Positions 33,266 through 45,429 of a stretch of DNA of 64,000 bases are shown in pieces. The position numbers and the translations under genes are program-made. How positions within the stretch are numbered: position 1 is the stretch's first letter; the number at the start of each line of letters is the position of its first letter. The notes beneath the pieces are model-generated. The model had not been told where the DNA came from, did no database searches, and saw only the letters and a list, made by a program, of their open reading frames with translations. Origin of the DNA: Rhytidiadelphus loreus (lineage: Eukaryota; Streptophyta; Bryopsida; Hypnales; Hylocomiaceae); contig OX344761.1 of the NCBI GenBank assembly GCA_947034895.1, positions 80,059,839 to 80,123,838 of the forward strand, given 5' to 3'.

Positions 33266-34205
33266 CCTTTAACCCCTAAAGGACCATTGTCCCTTCGGGG
33301 GACAAATGCGTTTTCGGGCAGGTACCTATGGGCTGAAATTTTTCCTAATTTTTTGAAACTTTTTTTGGAGGTAGAAATTCTGATTAGCTTTGTGAGAATA
33401 TAATTTTTTCACAATTGGTGCCCGGAAACAATAGTTATGACCAAATAAGCTCAAACAAGGGGACGGCGGGCAGTCCGGGCAGACCCCAAAAAATGGATAA
33501 ATAATTTTTAAATAATTTTTTTCTCATAGATTATATTTTTGTCTATCTGGAAAGCTTTGATTCATTTCATTTGGATATGTTATGAGAAAGTTATGGACAT
33601 TCTTGTTTTTCGGGCAGTTATAGCATCTTCTTGAAAAAAATAACTTGTAAGATTCATTTTTGAATGAAATTTTTCAAATTTTTCAAATTTTTTTTTTGTG
33701 CATGGTCTGATTTACTTGCTAGAACAATCTCACCATTGGGATGAGTGCATTTTAATTCCATCTAAAATATATGAATATTTTAGATTTTCCTTCTATCTCA
33801 TACCTACTTCTACTTACCAATTATTTTAAGAATGATAATTAGTTTTGTTTTTAATTTTCTTTTTTTACCTAGATCCTCAACTTAATTCTCCACTATAAAG
33901 ATTTAAAGCTCAAAACTCTGTAGTGCAAAAATTTTAAGTTAAAAATGTTCAAAGTCAAAAAATCTAGTCCCGCAATGTGCTGAAAAACTTATTATTTCCA
34001 CTTTAAACGCAGATATCTTGCAATCTGAGCGGTCAAAAATTCTGAAATTTTTTCCACACACTCTCATACTATTTAGCTGTAAGATCTTACGGTTAGATAT
34101 GGAAAAGAAACAATTTTCAATTTTTTTTCACTCCTTGCTATAGATATGGCAGTTTTGAGTGTTTTTTGGCAGAAAAAAGGCCTTAGTCCTTTAGGGGTTA
34201 ACTTC
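33262..34205. mobile_element. ~0.93-kb element bounded by TTAACCCCTAAAGGAC inverted repeats, related to the hAT right interior
   Basis: The left end reads ctttaacccctaaaggacca (~33268) and the right end agtcctttaggggttaac (~34189-34206), an inverted repeat of about 15-17 bp. The interior is homologous throughout to 26062-26960 of the hAT element. The same terminal string occurs alone at 26071, 32909 and ~63943. No transposase is present. Whether it moves independently or is a deleted relative of the larger element is not clear. Confidence 0.5.
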
Positions 34206-34209
34206 ATAT

Positions 34210-36375
34210 TCTTTTGGTGACAAATTTTTTAGATTTGACATGTGAAAAGAAGATTGAAAGATTTCATATCACTTTCACAATTTTAACACCCTCATGATTA
34301 AACATTATAATCTTTCAATCTATAAGTGACATAGTTGTGTTTTTTTCTCCCTTGGGTGATCTCTAACATGTCTAGTTTGAATTTGTATGGTAACAATTTT
34401 TTTTAAACTGATAAAACTTATTAAAATGTTGGCTTTTGTTCAATTTATAGCAAATTCCAAGAAGCTCAAAGAAGGCCTAGGGCGTTTAGGGGTTGATGAA
34501 CCAATAGGTGCATTCTTTGTTTGTTTTCTATAGTGAACAATGAAGTCATCCATCAACCACTTTTGGGCCTCAACTTCCTTTGAAGATTAAAGGACATTTG
34601 AGGTCCTAGAAGGCTACCCAAACTTGGATTTCAAAATGTTTTTTAACCCCTAAGTGTCCAAACCTTTCTAAATGTGTTTTTCCTATGAAAAAAGAGCATG
34701 GGCTTATAGTTATCTCCAATGAAGCAAATTGTATTTTTTTTTCAAAATCTAATTGTATAGGTGTTTAAAGAGCTTGCTTATTAGCATGCACACCGTTTTT
34801 GAATGTGAAATTGCATAAGAGTTGTGAGATTATAACAAGAAAAAGTATATGTACACCCTTCCCACAATGTTTGAGAAATTTGCATATAAGAGTTTTGGAA
34901 TTGGAGGTGACTTGAACAACAAGAAATTGTGTTAGCACACTAAAATGCACTTTCAAAAAACTTAAATTCAAAGGAAGAGCTATCAAACTCATTACACAAT
35001 CCACCTTGCAATTGTTGAAATGCAATTTTTTTTTGTTTCTACACTTGATAAGCAGAAAACACAAATAACTCTAAATCAATACTTGTATGTTTAAATTTCA
35101 ATGGTGAAATTCATGAAAAAACTTTATTCTTGCCATTGGGACCATTTTCAAAGCAAATGAATAAGTAAAATTTTTAGATCTCAAAATCAAGTAAAATTGG
35201 CAAGCTTTACTCTTCTACTAATGGTACTCATATGTGCCTATAAAGACCTCTCAAAAATCAAATATTTGCCTTTTTCAATTAAAAATAAAAGCTTCCAATA
35301 GTTTACCTTCAATATTGCCCACAGATTTTTTACATGGTCAAAGGAATCTAACTACCCACATACAAATGAAACAAAATTTTGCATTGACCATACATGGTCC
35401 CTCAAGCAATTAGGGGTTAAAATGGGCATCATGAAGCTTGTTCAAATGACCAATCAATGATGAACTTCTACCCTCTTCAAGGCCATGAGCAATATATCTT
35501 CAACTTCAAACTTCAATAAAATACTCATTTCAGGGGTTCATCAATATTTTAAATTAGATTTAAGAAGCTTCATTTCATTAGTTTTGCTCAAAAGAAATCA
35601 TTTTGAATTTAAGGGGAAAAAAATTAGAATGCTTAAATGCCTTGCATAGGTATACCGATTAAGAATAGATGACCTTCAATCTAGTTACTTTGAAATTTAT
35701 TAAGTAGATGTTTTCATTTTTACATCCAAAACATCTTTAGCAATGACCTTCAAGTCAAATCATCATCATCAATCTAAATTTAGACTTTATATAGTTGATT
35801 GATAAAAAATTTATCATTTTCATGTGTAAAATAAACCTTGGAGCATACTCAAAAGTCAAAATGACTTGAATCTAAAGGTAACTTCTCCTAAAATCATCCA
35901 AATATTAGCATTTGAGTATGGTTCCCATTATTATAGTCTAAATATTTGTTGAACCTTGTTGGAAACCAATAAAAAAAATTTGCCCCCTAGCCATGTCACT
36001 CATGTGGCAATCATTTGTAAGATAAAGTCACTAATTTATACTACTTTAAACTATACTTTTCTATTTGTGTTTCATAGTTTACTATAATAAAAGAAGATTT
36101 GGCGAATCCCCAACCCTACTTGGATGGATTTGGTAAAATGCAATAAAATAAAAAATCCAACTTTTCTATACTCTTGTCATACTAAATCAAACAAAAGAAA
36201 ATCACTATTATAAATAAACTATGAATTTTCAAAGCTCGATCAAAAATATTCCTAAAGCTCTCTTTTTATAGACCAAATTACCAAAAGCAAAGATCTTCAA
36301 GATGAAGCTCACTCTAACGTGCACTAACTTAATAATTGTTTTAGTCTATCAATTCATTGTCCTTCTGTAATAGTA
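34210..36375. other. AT-rich intergenic stretch
   Basis: No gene is visible. It contains scattered ttaggggtt fragments (34485, 35411 and, inverted, 34645) and a short match (35870-35990) to the dispersed repeat of 48.5 and 54.9 kb. Confidence 0.5.
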
Positions 36376-36381
36376 CACATA

Positions 36382-38033
36382 CAGTATTGCACAGTGCCCT
36401 CTAGAAAGTAAGGTAATCCTGTGAGTATTTTGTATGGTGATGTATAGACATTATGCCTTTTAGTATTAATTAGGAAGTTGATGTAGAGAAGATTTTGTGG
36501 ATTAGGGAAGTTGATTAGGTGAAGAATGTAATGGTGACTTAATTGCTCCCAAAAAGTCAACCATATTAAAAAAATGAATGGGTTTAGTAGTTGACACTTG
36601 CTACCCTTTATCAAGCCCTGAAAAAGAATTTTGATTTATAATGAGCTTTGTAAATATGAATTCACTGATTTCTTGTGTCAATGTGACGATGTTCAATAGA
36701 TGCCTTGATTTTGAGCTAGAAATGGTTGCACATGTCTAGAAACTTTTGCTGCAAAACTTGATTTTGTTGCTCAAAATTAGTTGTCAAGAAAGTTGCAATG
36801 TGTGAGTTTGAGCTCTGCAATTCTATGCAACACTATGGCCAGACACTTCTTGACATTGGAAGAAAAAAGGCATTATCGTAGGAATGAGTAAGGCTGGATT
36901 GTCTGTGAGTGAGATTTCAAGTCATGTTAGAAGACTTAAGAAAACTATGTCGCTCGTTCTAAAGAAGTATCGTGAAAAGGGCTCGATACAAATTGCACAG
37001 AGGTCCAAATGTCCTCGGAAGTTGCAAGCTCGTGATTGTAGGAAGTTCAAGTGTGAGCTTCAAAGTCGTTGTCGTGTGCATCTTGTAGAACTTGTTGATA
37101 GTTTGCATGTTTCAATGAACCAAACTATGATACAAAAAGAGTTGCATGAGTTTGGACTTTGTAGCCAAACTGCAATCAAGAAAGCATATTTGAACAATAG
37201 GCACAAGCAACAAGGTTGCGCTTTGCGAAAGCACACTAGAATAGAATGGAACTCAGTTATTTGGAGTGATGAGGCATCATTTGAAATAGGTAAGAATTCA
37301 AGTCAAATCCGAATATGGCATAGTATACATGAAAGATATGATTCACTATGAAAGACTATCCATTAGAGTTTGGAAGGGCCTTCATTGTAACTAGTAAGTG
37401 TTATTTGGTCTTGATTCCTCCTAGACAATGCATTGCTATGGACTTTGTTGATGTTGTATGTGAGCAAGGATTGTTGTCTTACTTCTACCACTACACCAAC
37501 TATGAGCATTTGACTTTATGGTGGACGGTGTACTAGTACATACCGCCAATGTGACAAAATTTTGGATGCAAGACAATGGATTAAAAACACTCAATTGGCC
37601 TCCAAACTCTCCTAACCTCAACCTTATCGAAAATCTTTGGATGATTTGCAAAGACCGAGTCCAAAGTATGAACCAACCACAAAATAAAGCTCAAATGTGG
37701 GATACAATGAATGTAGCCTAAGAGAGCATACTAAGAGAGCATACCAATGGACATGCTAAGTGATTTGGTTGCAACCATGCCAAAACGGCTAAGGGAAGTA
37801 GTACACAATGGTAGTTGTTGTTGGTTTGTTCAATTTATATGCCATATTTGATGTCAACAATTATGTATATTCAAACTTAGATGTTTCTATATGTCCAAAG
37901 TTTTCTATTAATGCCAAAAAAATTGATCCATCATCTACTTCAGACAAAGCATTGACCATGGTTTCCCATCGCATGTTCCTTACACAGGGGTTACCTTACT
38001 TTATAGAGGGCATTCTAGAGGGCACTGTACAGT
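36382..38033 (+). mobile_element. Tc1-like (DD34E) DNA transposon, inactive
   Basis: The left end, beginning CAGTATTGCACAGTGCCC at 36382, and the right end, ending at or near 38027-38033, are inverted copies. They share GTGCCCTCTAGAA and AAGTAAGGTAA-CCTGTG; the right copy has an extra ~9 bp (tgccctcta repeated). TA dinucleotides adjoin both ends, the usual Tc1/mariner target. The interior holds a broken transposase on the plus strand. The size of ~1.65 kb is normal for the family. Confidence 0.8.
36866..37780 (+). pseudogene. Tc1-like transposase, frameshifted
   Basis: The transposase cuts and pastes the element at TA sites. The N-terminal helix-turn-helix region starts near KGIIVGMSKAGLSVSEISSH, and the open stretch runs to 37351 through WNSVIWSDEASFEIGKN, which carries the first catalytic Asp. 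The frame then shifts at ~37350 and again before 37518. The third block carries the second Asp (MVDGVLVH) and the Glu (NLIENLW); exactly 34 residues separate them, the D34E spacing of Tc1. WPPNSPNLN is the family's conserved motif before the Glu. At least two frameshifts make it non-functional. Plants mainly carry DD39D mariner-like elements, so a D34E type is notable. Confidence 0.85.
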
Positions 38034-38039
38034 AGAGGG

Positions 38040-38660
38040 AGTAGGCAAAACAACCTCCAGTTTGAATCTAGGATTAATTTGGATTAGCTTGGATTAGGAA
38101 ACGGACGTTTGAGGGTTAAGGACTACAATGTCCTTAACACCTGTTTGCTGTCCCCTCTCAACATTCAAATCTTATTCTCAAGTATTCGTTACATGTCTAA
38201 ATTGAAAATATATGGCTAAGGAAAGTGCCATTGGTATCCCAAGTTCAAATCAAATATTGCATTATCAGCTATCCTAAACTCATTATCCTAGGTCATTATC
38301 CTAAACTCATCCTAATCTCTATCCATCCATGATAACCACCACACCAAAATCTCATGTACAACAATGACAATGACGCTGGCAGCGTCCAAATAACATTTTT
38401 GAAATGATGATTCACGAAGAGTACATAAGATCAAAGTGGTGAATTTTACAAAACATTGGGTAAAAAGTACAGGAGTGACCTACAAATGTAAGGATTCAAT
38501 GTAAGCGGTCAGTAGGAAAGACTAAGGCTCAAGGGATGCTTGACAACCCTGAAAGTATCAACTAACTTCCAAAAACCGCTATGACTTGATTGCTGCACGG
38601 CTGCCTATGACGTTACATGCGTCGGACGTGTACACAGTCCAATGCAGTTCTAATGTACAA
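38040..38660. other. Spacer between the Tc1 element and the host gene 3' side
   Basis: No open frame with coding character. It may include the 3' untranslated region of the delta-COP-like gene if the alternative last exon is used. Confidence 0.4.
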
Positions 38661-38669
38661 ATTGAAGTT

Positions 38670-38826
38670 CTAACCTGCTGAAAGTCTATAGTTGAAGTAG
38701 GCATCCCGATTGGGCAGTGGTTCATCCAATTCTGGTATACGCTCGCACTTGGGCAGGGTCTTTCGCAGAACATCCTCGGGGCCATTAGGGTCGTTTAAAT
38801 GAGAAAAAGAACCATTGCCTCTTTGC
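38670..38826 (-). other. Candidate alternative last exon of the delta-COP-like gene
   Basis: A pyrimidine-rich acceptor (cttctccctgtag) precedes 38826. From there one frame reads 51 residues, including NDPNGPEDVLRKTLPKCERI and ending YFNYRLSAG, to TAG at 38672-38670. Composition is gene-like and unlike the AT-rich spacer. It could join phase-correctly to a weak donor (CTGAG|GTCGCG) inside the last exon of the main model, by-passing that exon's stop. It could equally be decayed sequence; transcript evidence is absent. Confidence 0.35.
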
Positions 38827-39187
38827 CTACAGGGAGAAGCGGAGTCGTAACCAAGTTTTTGGAGGCGAACAATTCAATTTCATTGGATACAACCAATACA
38901 AATAATGCATTGACTTGCGTACTCCATTTTGACTTCCTCACCTGCAACAACAACTAAGGTCACAGTCAGCATACCAAATTGCACTAACGAATTAAACTTA
39001 GGACATTTCCGTGTTCATTCTATACTCTGTTGATGGGTGACAAGAGCCACACATTCACACCAATGTCAACTTCTCTCAGTGATGCAACGACAGGATTTAT
39101 GAGTAGAAGGAATCCTATTTTTTTTTAAATCAAAAGTTAGTAGATCACATCCTACCTATACACAAAGTTGAAACGGAATCATCCGAG

Positions 39188-42100
39188 TCAGAAAATTTGG
39201 AAGGGTCTGGATTGGGTTTTTGCGTTCACTGACCCCAAAGAACGCGACCTCAGCCGTGACTCAAAGCTATTAGCAACAACCCCGTGCGTCTGATTTGATG
39301 TCAAGCATCTGCCAAGAAGCCCCTTTTTAGGAACCGGCTGCAAAAACGATTCAGTCTTAGATTAGAAGACAGCGGGAGAAACTGCACTTCTCAAGAAGCA
39401 GCAAAACTTCAAACATCAATCACAAGCACTACATAATACCCAAGCCAATTTCAGCATTGATTTTTTTCAAGAAAACGGCATTCCTCATAGTTATTTTGAC
39501 AATGATGCTTCTAGATAAATACCAAAAAAGTAGGCGAGAGACAAAAAATGCAAAAAGTCACAAATAGGTGACTTTCCCATTCTGCCATCAAAGCACACAA
39601 GAACCACTAAGGGTACATTCGCACCGATGGGGTTTATCTTAACCTTAAGATGAATACAATAACCCTCACTATGATGGATATAATTGGTGAGAATGAACCC
39701 TAATAGAAACAAGTCAAAGAAAGAAATAAGACAACATGTACACAAGATGTGTACCAGGCATCTGCAATTGGCATATTTAGTGGCATTAGATCGCCTCCTG
39801 GAGCTCATGCTGTGGGCCTCTTCCACGATCCGGAGCAAGACATCAGGAGTCTTTTCGATGTTGTATCGCGAGCTCAGGTGGCGTTCAAGCCTCGGTCCCC
39901 TCTGAAGGTCGATGCTAAATCTTCCAGAGTGGTTGATTTCAATATATCCATTGAACACACGGTTTGAGGTTCCCACTTCCACAATCTCCACGCTCGGGCC
40001 TTTAATGTAATGAAAACTCTTCGTAGGGACCCAGTCAAGCTCAGGTTGCAAGAAACCGCTTTCCAGCGAGTAGGTGTGAGAGCCTTCACTTGCAGTTGAC
40101 ATAGACTCTTGGAAATCTTGTATCTCAAAGTTGGAAGACGCGAATTCTTGCACAATGGGACCCACAGCTCTTGGAATACCGTTTCGGCCTCCTCGCTGTG
40201 AAAATTCCACCGAGTTGTTGTGTTCGCCAAACACAAAAGAAGATGCAATGGGTGAGAAGGGAAAGTCCTCTTCATCCAATGTGTGCACCATCTGCTGATA
40301 GATGCAAAATGTCATCACTATTAGAACACATGCACTAGCTAAATACTAGGATCATACAAGCTAAGCAAGGTGCCATGTTGTGATTAACAATGATTTCTGA
40401 ATGACTAGTTGATTGACCATTCGTGAGAAATTCATTCAGACAGAGCCGAATTTTGAATCACCTAGATCAGGAAAGGACATTGCATGTGCTGCTCAAAAAA
40501 TGAAACAAATAGAACAATAGAAAGACTCCATACGCCCCTCTCAAAAGTGCTATAAAGAACATGAGGCCAAGATTAGATTTTACTGAAAAGCAAATAGAGC
40601 ATGAGCAGATAATTCATTACCTCGCCAGGTCGATCGTAAGCCTCGAAGCCTATCTCTTCAACACTGGGCGACGAACTTGAGGAGTCTCGCTCCCACTTAT
40701 GCCGCCCATGTGCATCTCCACTTCGGTCGTATGTCAGCACTGTGGACGAGCTGGCTCCATTGTGAATCTCTCTCAAAGTATCACCATTAGAAGAGTGTCT
40801 CTTAGAATGTCGCTTAAGCTTGCTGCTGCTGCCAGACACCGGAACCTTCGTCACAGTGGCCTTGGGCTTCGCTAACAAGGACAGGTTCCATGAACTACTG
40901 TTAGAGGACCACCTCTCAAGAGTTCTCCCGTTTTTCGGCGAATTTGAGCTACTTTTAGGGTGCCTGTGGTGCGGTCTTGATGGCGGTGCCTGGAATTGCA
41001 CAATGGGCCAGTCCAAATGCGGTTCAGCAGGCCGCTCCGGTGGCGTGTGCCACAAGGGAGCACTTGTACTCGGCTGCTCAAAAATGATGTCATCTTCATC
41101 TGTTGTATCGTCCGCCATAGCTGTGAGCGAGAGTAAGCACTGAGCAAGCTGGGAGGAAGGGCGAGTATTGGCATCCTGCCTACCTTTAGGTGTATACGCA
41201 TCAAGGTACCGAGTGAGATTCGGGTGCCGAGAGGGGTAAAACCTGTCCGACTCAGTGGAAGGCGAAGATTCAGTTGTGTCATGGTGGTCAAGTGTGCTAG
41301 TTGGGGAAACGGAGTCATTGTCCGGATCATACCTCATGTCAGAGCTGTAATGACCAAAGTGACGATCCAGCGTCTCACTTGAGCCTTCACCTCTCTTCTT
41401 CGCCTTCACACCATCATACTGCATCCCAGTGGGCGCTGCCCTCACTAACTTCTTGAACAGCATTTCAGAAAAGTGAATCCCACCAGCAGCATACTGAGCA
41501 TCAGGCCCCATGTCGAGCTGACCAGGATAGACAGTTCCAGTTCTCCCACTTGGAGGAGGTCCGTAGTAGAGCAACCCGCTTGGCGCAGAACCATTGCCAA
41601 ATTGACCAGGGTATAGAATCCCACTAACAGGTCTGCTTCCAGGAGGTGGAGTGAGAGGTCCAACACTCGACTCCTGCCTCGCAATACCCGCCTGTGATGG
41701 TCGCCTTGGATCCACCTCCAAAGTAAAAGGCACAGCTCCTGCATTGTGCACGACGCTGCTAGCGTTACTCACTTGCCTGCTGAAGAACATCTCCGTCTCA
41801 TCGTCGAGGATGTGCACTCCCATGAGACTTGCGGCAGCTGCAGATCTGATTGGTCTAGGAGCAACGTCTCCAACAATAACCTCACCCTCAAAGAAGTGAT
41901 TTGTATTAGTTGACTTGCCTAATTGCATGCCAGCGATAGAGGACGCTGACGTGGTGGTAGGACGGGCTGCAAAAGCACATCAAACGTTAGTATACACATT
42001 TTAAATCAGAAGCAGTGACTAGCAAGCAACCACACTGAGAATTTATTCGAGGAGGCCAAATAAACGCACCTTTAGATTTATAGACATCGGTATCCAGGCC

Positions 42101-44114
42101 TGATCCAAATCCAGAAGAATTGGTTCTCATACCGCCACCCATAGAAGAGTTTGAGTACCTGAAGCCATTGTCGAACCCGCTGGAACCCATAGCAGGCATG
42201 GATGAAGCAAAGCTACCCTTGTCGCCTCTTGACTTCTCCATCTGCATTCCCCGTAAACATGCTTTAGAAGAGTATTTGAAACTTAAACCACAAGTCCGAC
42301 AACCATAGACTACTAAATGCACCTTCATGATACTCGCACATGTCGACAGTTCGTCAAAAACAGATTGAAAAGGAAGACATCGGGGCCTACAATATATCTA
42401 TCAATCTATCTTGGCCAATTTCATTAATGAAAATTCTAAGCCCCGATCATCTACCAATCAAAAGATTGACACCGCTGACAGACGTTGGTTAGAGCTGAAC
42501 AAAATAACTACACAAGCGAATGCTCGAGCTCTAGAAGACATTAATCTACATAATAGCAGCGCACCTCGAATGCCACGAATATTGAATTGAGGTCCAAATT
42601 GGCATAGTGACTTAGTATAATGACGAACTAATCAGACGATTGAAACGTACTGCTTACAGAAGCACGCTCTAAATGACAACACATACCCTGTTCTTCTCAA
42701 TATCATTTGCCTTGTGCTTCATGATATCTTTAGAGTCGTTGATTTTGCTATCAATGATGCGCTTGCGCAGTCTTTCCTCGTGACTCTCCATCTCCACGTA
42801 CGGGTCGACTTCCGCATTAGTGACGTTCTCTTTGTGCCCTAGTGAAATCACTTCATCGAACGCAAATATAAGCTCAAAGGCCATCCTGCAGATACCTTCC
42901 TCATCGAGGGACGGTACATATTCAGGTACCTGATATGTGTCAAGGGTTAAACCCAAGAAACACTGACCAAGCATATGTACACATCCACATCCTGAACCTC
43001 AATAACATCGTGTAGGATAATCACGCTTAGAGAAAGACTTCATCCCCTCAAGACCCCAAGCTAATTCAATGGAAAGCGTAATCGATGATCACCATACAAC
43101 AATAATTCCGCATCTGCACACTAAAACATCTAGATTTTTTAGGAATGGCAGCATGACAAGAGTGAATGCGAGGAGGATACAAGCTTTGAAAGCAGTCGTA
43201 AGGTTTCCCGATCTTCCAGAATGTCGCTCTGCCTGTTAGTCACCAAAAGCAGGTACAGTGACTCCAATGGCTGATAGACATAACGGACGTTGTGTGTCTC
43301 GACGTATGTGTGTTGCTCGCCAGTACCAACAAGTTTCGGAAAAGTAGTCAGCAATCCCTCCATTCGTATACTGGACATGTCCACATATTGGCGAGAGACC
43401 AGAGCTGCAAACAATATCTTTCCAATCTCAGCTGCAGCTTACGATAAACTAACAATGTGAATCCCATTCCCACACATCAAGTGAAGAGGGACAAAAAACG
43501 AAGCAACCAAAACTCAACAATAATTGCTACGACACAAACTTGCAGAAAGTTCAAAACCTAAGAATAGATAATTCTTCCAAGAGGCATCCAAATAATTGGA
43601 GAGACCTGATTGCAGTTGCATTCCAGCTCTCAACTGTTTCTCCTAGATAAAATCTTCCAGTATTTGACCAAGTCCAGGTTCTAGATCTACAGAATAATGT
43701 CCTCGTTCACATATCCCAGGAGGACCTCTACCACGATGCCATCAGAAACCTTGATAACGATCTAGAAAGTCATCTCATTCTCTAATGTCCAATAAAGCCT
43801 AAGATGCTCATTGAATGCTCCATAATGCCACAAATTTCCACGACACCGATAGTGATGTTCTATAAACACCTTTCAATTCTCGATTCCACGGCCAAGCTCA
43901 CGACCTCGAAATTTCAAACCAGGGAAAAAAGAAAATTTCATGATACCCGTACCTTTACCGGACTTGCTGATGATAGCAGCTGCCAGCACCACCTGATGCA
44001 ATCACGACAATGCTCACTTAGCTCAAAAACAAACGCAGAAAACTCAAACTATCGGTCACGCAAAAGCAATCAAATACACGAACAATTTAATAAGAAGTAC
44101 AACAAACCTACCAT
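39188..44114 (-). CDS. Delta-COP N-terminal half fused to a long unrecognised C-terminus
   Basis: Eight exons fit GT/AG sites and phase: 44114-44112 (ATG only, donor GTAGGT), 43992-43953, 43404-43181, 42929-42687, 42241-42070, 41966-40621, 40291-39755, 39337-39188. The product is ~904 residues. Residues 1-170 match coatomer delta (archain), the COPI subunit acting in Golgi-to-ER vesicle coats: [66 protein letters not shown]. The hinge follows (RGDKGSF, MQLGKS near 241, [13 protein letters not shown] ending near 266). Delta-COP normally continues into a ~250-residue mu-homology domain and totals ~520 residues; here that domain is absent. Residues 267-904 are Ser/Pro/His-rich with repeats of YPGQ and a charged, low-complexity middle; the last ~230 look more ordered. 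No stop or frameshift breaks the model. A start exon holding only ATG also occurs in other delta-COP genes. The N-terminal identity is firm; 3' exons are inferred. Confidence 0.75.
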
Positions 44115-45110
44115 TGTTGCCGGCTTCAAGTATGACCTCCAAATTCACCAACCTCCCGGACAATAATCCCGATCGCTACTGCTGTTGTCCCCCTGTCTAC
44201 TTGCTAATTCCGCAGCCACATTCTTCTCCGCAACGAACACACCCCTCCCACGGGGGAAACCACATCACTCCACCAAAGTCGGAAAAGAGCTCAAAAAGAG
44301 CCGCGCGAGTGAAAGAACGACAACATTCGGAGGCAGTCCTCAGATCCGTCAAGGCAGTAACCGAGATCTAGCAAACAAAGCTAAATGTGGCAACGAGCGT
44401 TCCACAGGAGATGAATTTCGTAGTTCCTTAATTTCGAATTTCGTGACCTCTCCTTGAATTCGCGGTCCCTGATTCCAGATACGAATTCAAATCTTCGAAA
44501 TGCGATCATCCGTACTAAATACTAAGCTCCTGCCTTCCCCCTAACAAGGAGATTCCTCACATTAATCCGTCCCATGAATCCATGACTATTCACATAAACA
44601 AACAAACTAAACAAATCATGCGTACCATCATTAACACCAAACACACTCAAACTCCGCCAAGTCCAAGAAAAAGTGCCTCCACCACCAAGATCTCACACTC
44701 AAATTGTAAAAATCCAATGTAGCTAATCAATGTAGCTCATCAATGCAGCTAACTGAACCAATGTATCTCCCCTCACCACCGACTCGTCCACCACAACTCC
44801 TCGCCGCCCCTAGCCCAAGTAACACCGAATGCACGAGGAAGCTCCTCTGTAGTGTTGTGGCGTACAGTAACCCACGGGATCCCAGTCTAGTCGAGACATA
44901 CAGAGCGACAGGGATCTGTTGTTTGTTATCCCACATCCTTCCATTCGAAATGGAAGGATGCTTGAAATGAATGCTCGCAATGGATGCTCGCAATGGATGC
45001 TTGGTGTCGTGGTGTGGCTGCGAGGCTCCGGATCCTCGCAGGCCGCCAAGCCAAGTAGGGCAGCGTGGGCACTCGATGCAATGGTGCGCTGTAGGACTTG
45101 GCCGGGAGCA
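44115..45110 (-). other. Putative 5' leader region of the delta-COP-like gene
   Basis: About 1 kb of mixed composition lies between the start codon and the candidate TATA box. It contains a 27-bp palindrome (44934-44960) and direct repeats of atgctcgcaatgg (44971-45000). Open frames on both strands (up to ~150 codons) overlap each other and show no family signature, so they are not called genes. A leader intron is possible. Confidence 0.45.
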
Positions 45111-45120
45111 TGGATAGTTT

Positions 45121-45127
45121 TTTTATA
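45121..45127 (-). promoter_or_regulatory. Candidate TATA box for the delta-COP-like gene
   Basis: On the minus strand the sequence reads ctactataaaaaaactatcc, a good TATAAAA box, with GC-rich flanks. It would place transcription start near 45090, about 975 nt upstream of the ATG. Confidence 0.45.
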
Positions 45128-45429
45128 GTAGCTTGCAGCCTTTGCTGCGGGACGGGGCATATTATTAGCAAGGCGTTGACGCTAATAGCCATCGCCAGTT
45201 CTTTTGCTGGAATGCAATCGGACGACGACGAAGTGGAAGGTGAGAAAGCGGGTGTGTCCCGCCATAGCCTGTTTGTACTGTGAGGTGCGAGACGCGGGCG
45301 CGGGGGCGAGTGGCAGGGGAAGTCGATGAGTTTCGGCGTGATTTCGGGGAGGGTTTGAGGGATGAATATTCTGGTTTTCATTCGTTGAGTTGTTTGTTAC
45401 TGGTAGGAATTTGAGTATTCCATCATGTT

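Noticed and set aside
40820..41744. Frames of 99-152 codons on both strands
   Set aside because: Shadows of exon 6 of the delta-COP-like gene.
44740..45381. Overlapping open frames on both strands (up to 151 codons)
   Set aside because: GC-rich leader or promoter sequence; no family signature, and the strands compete.
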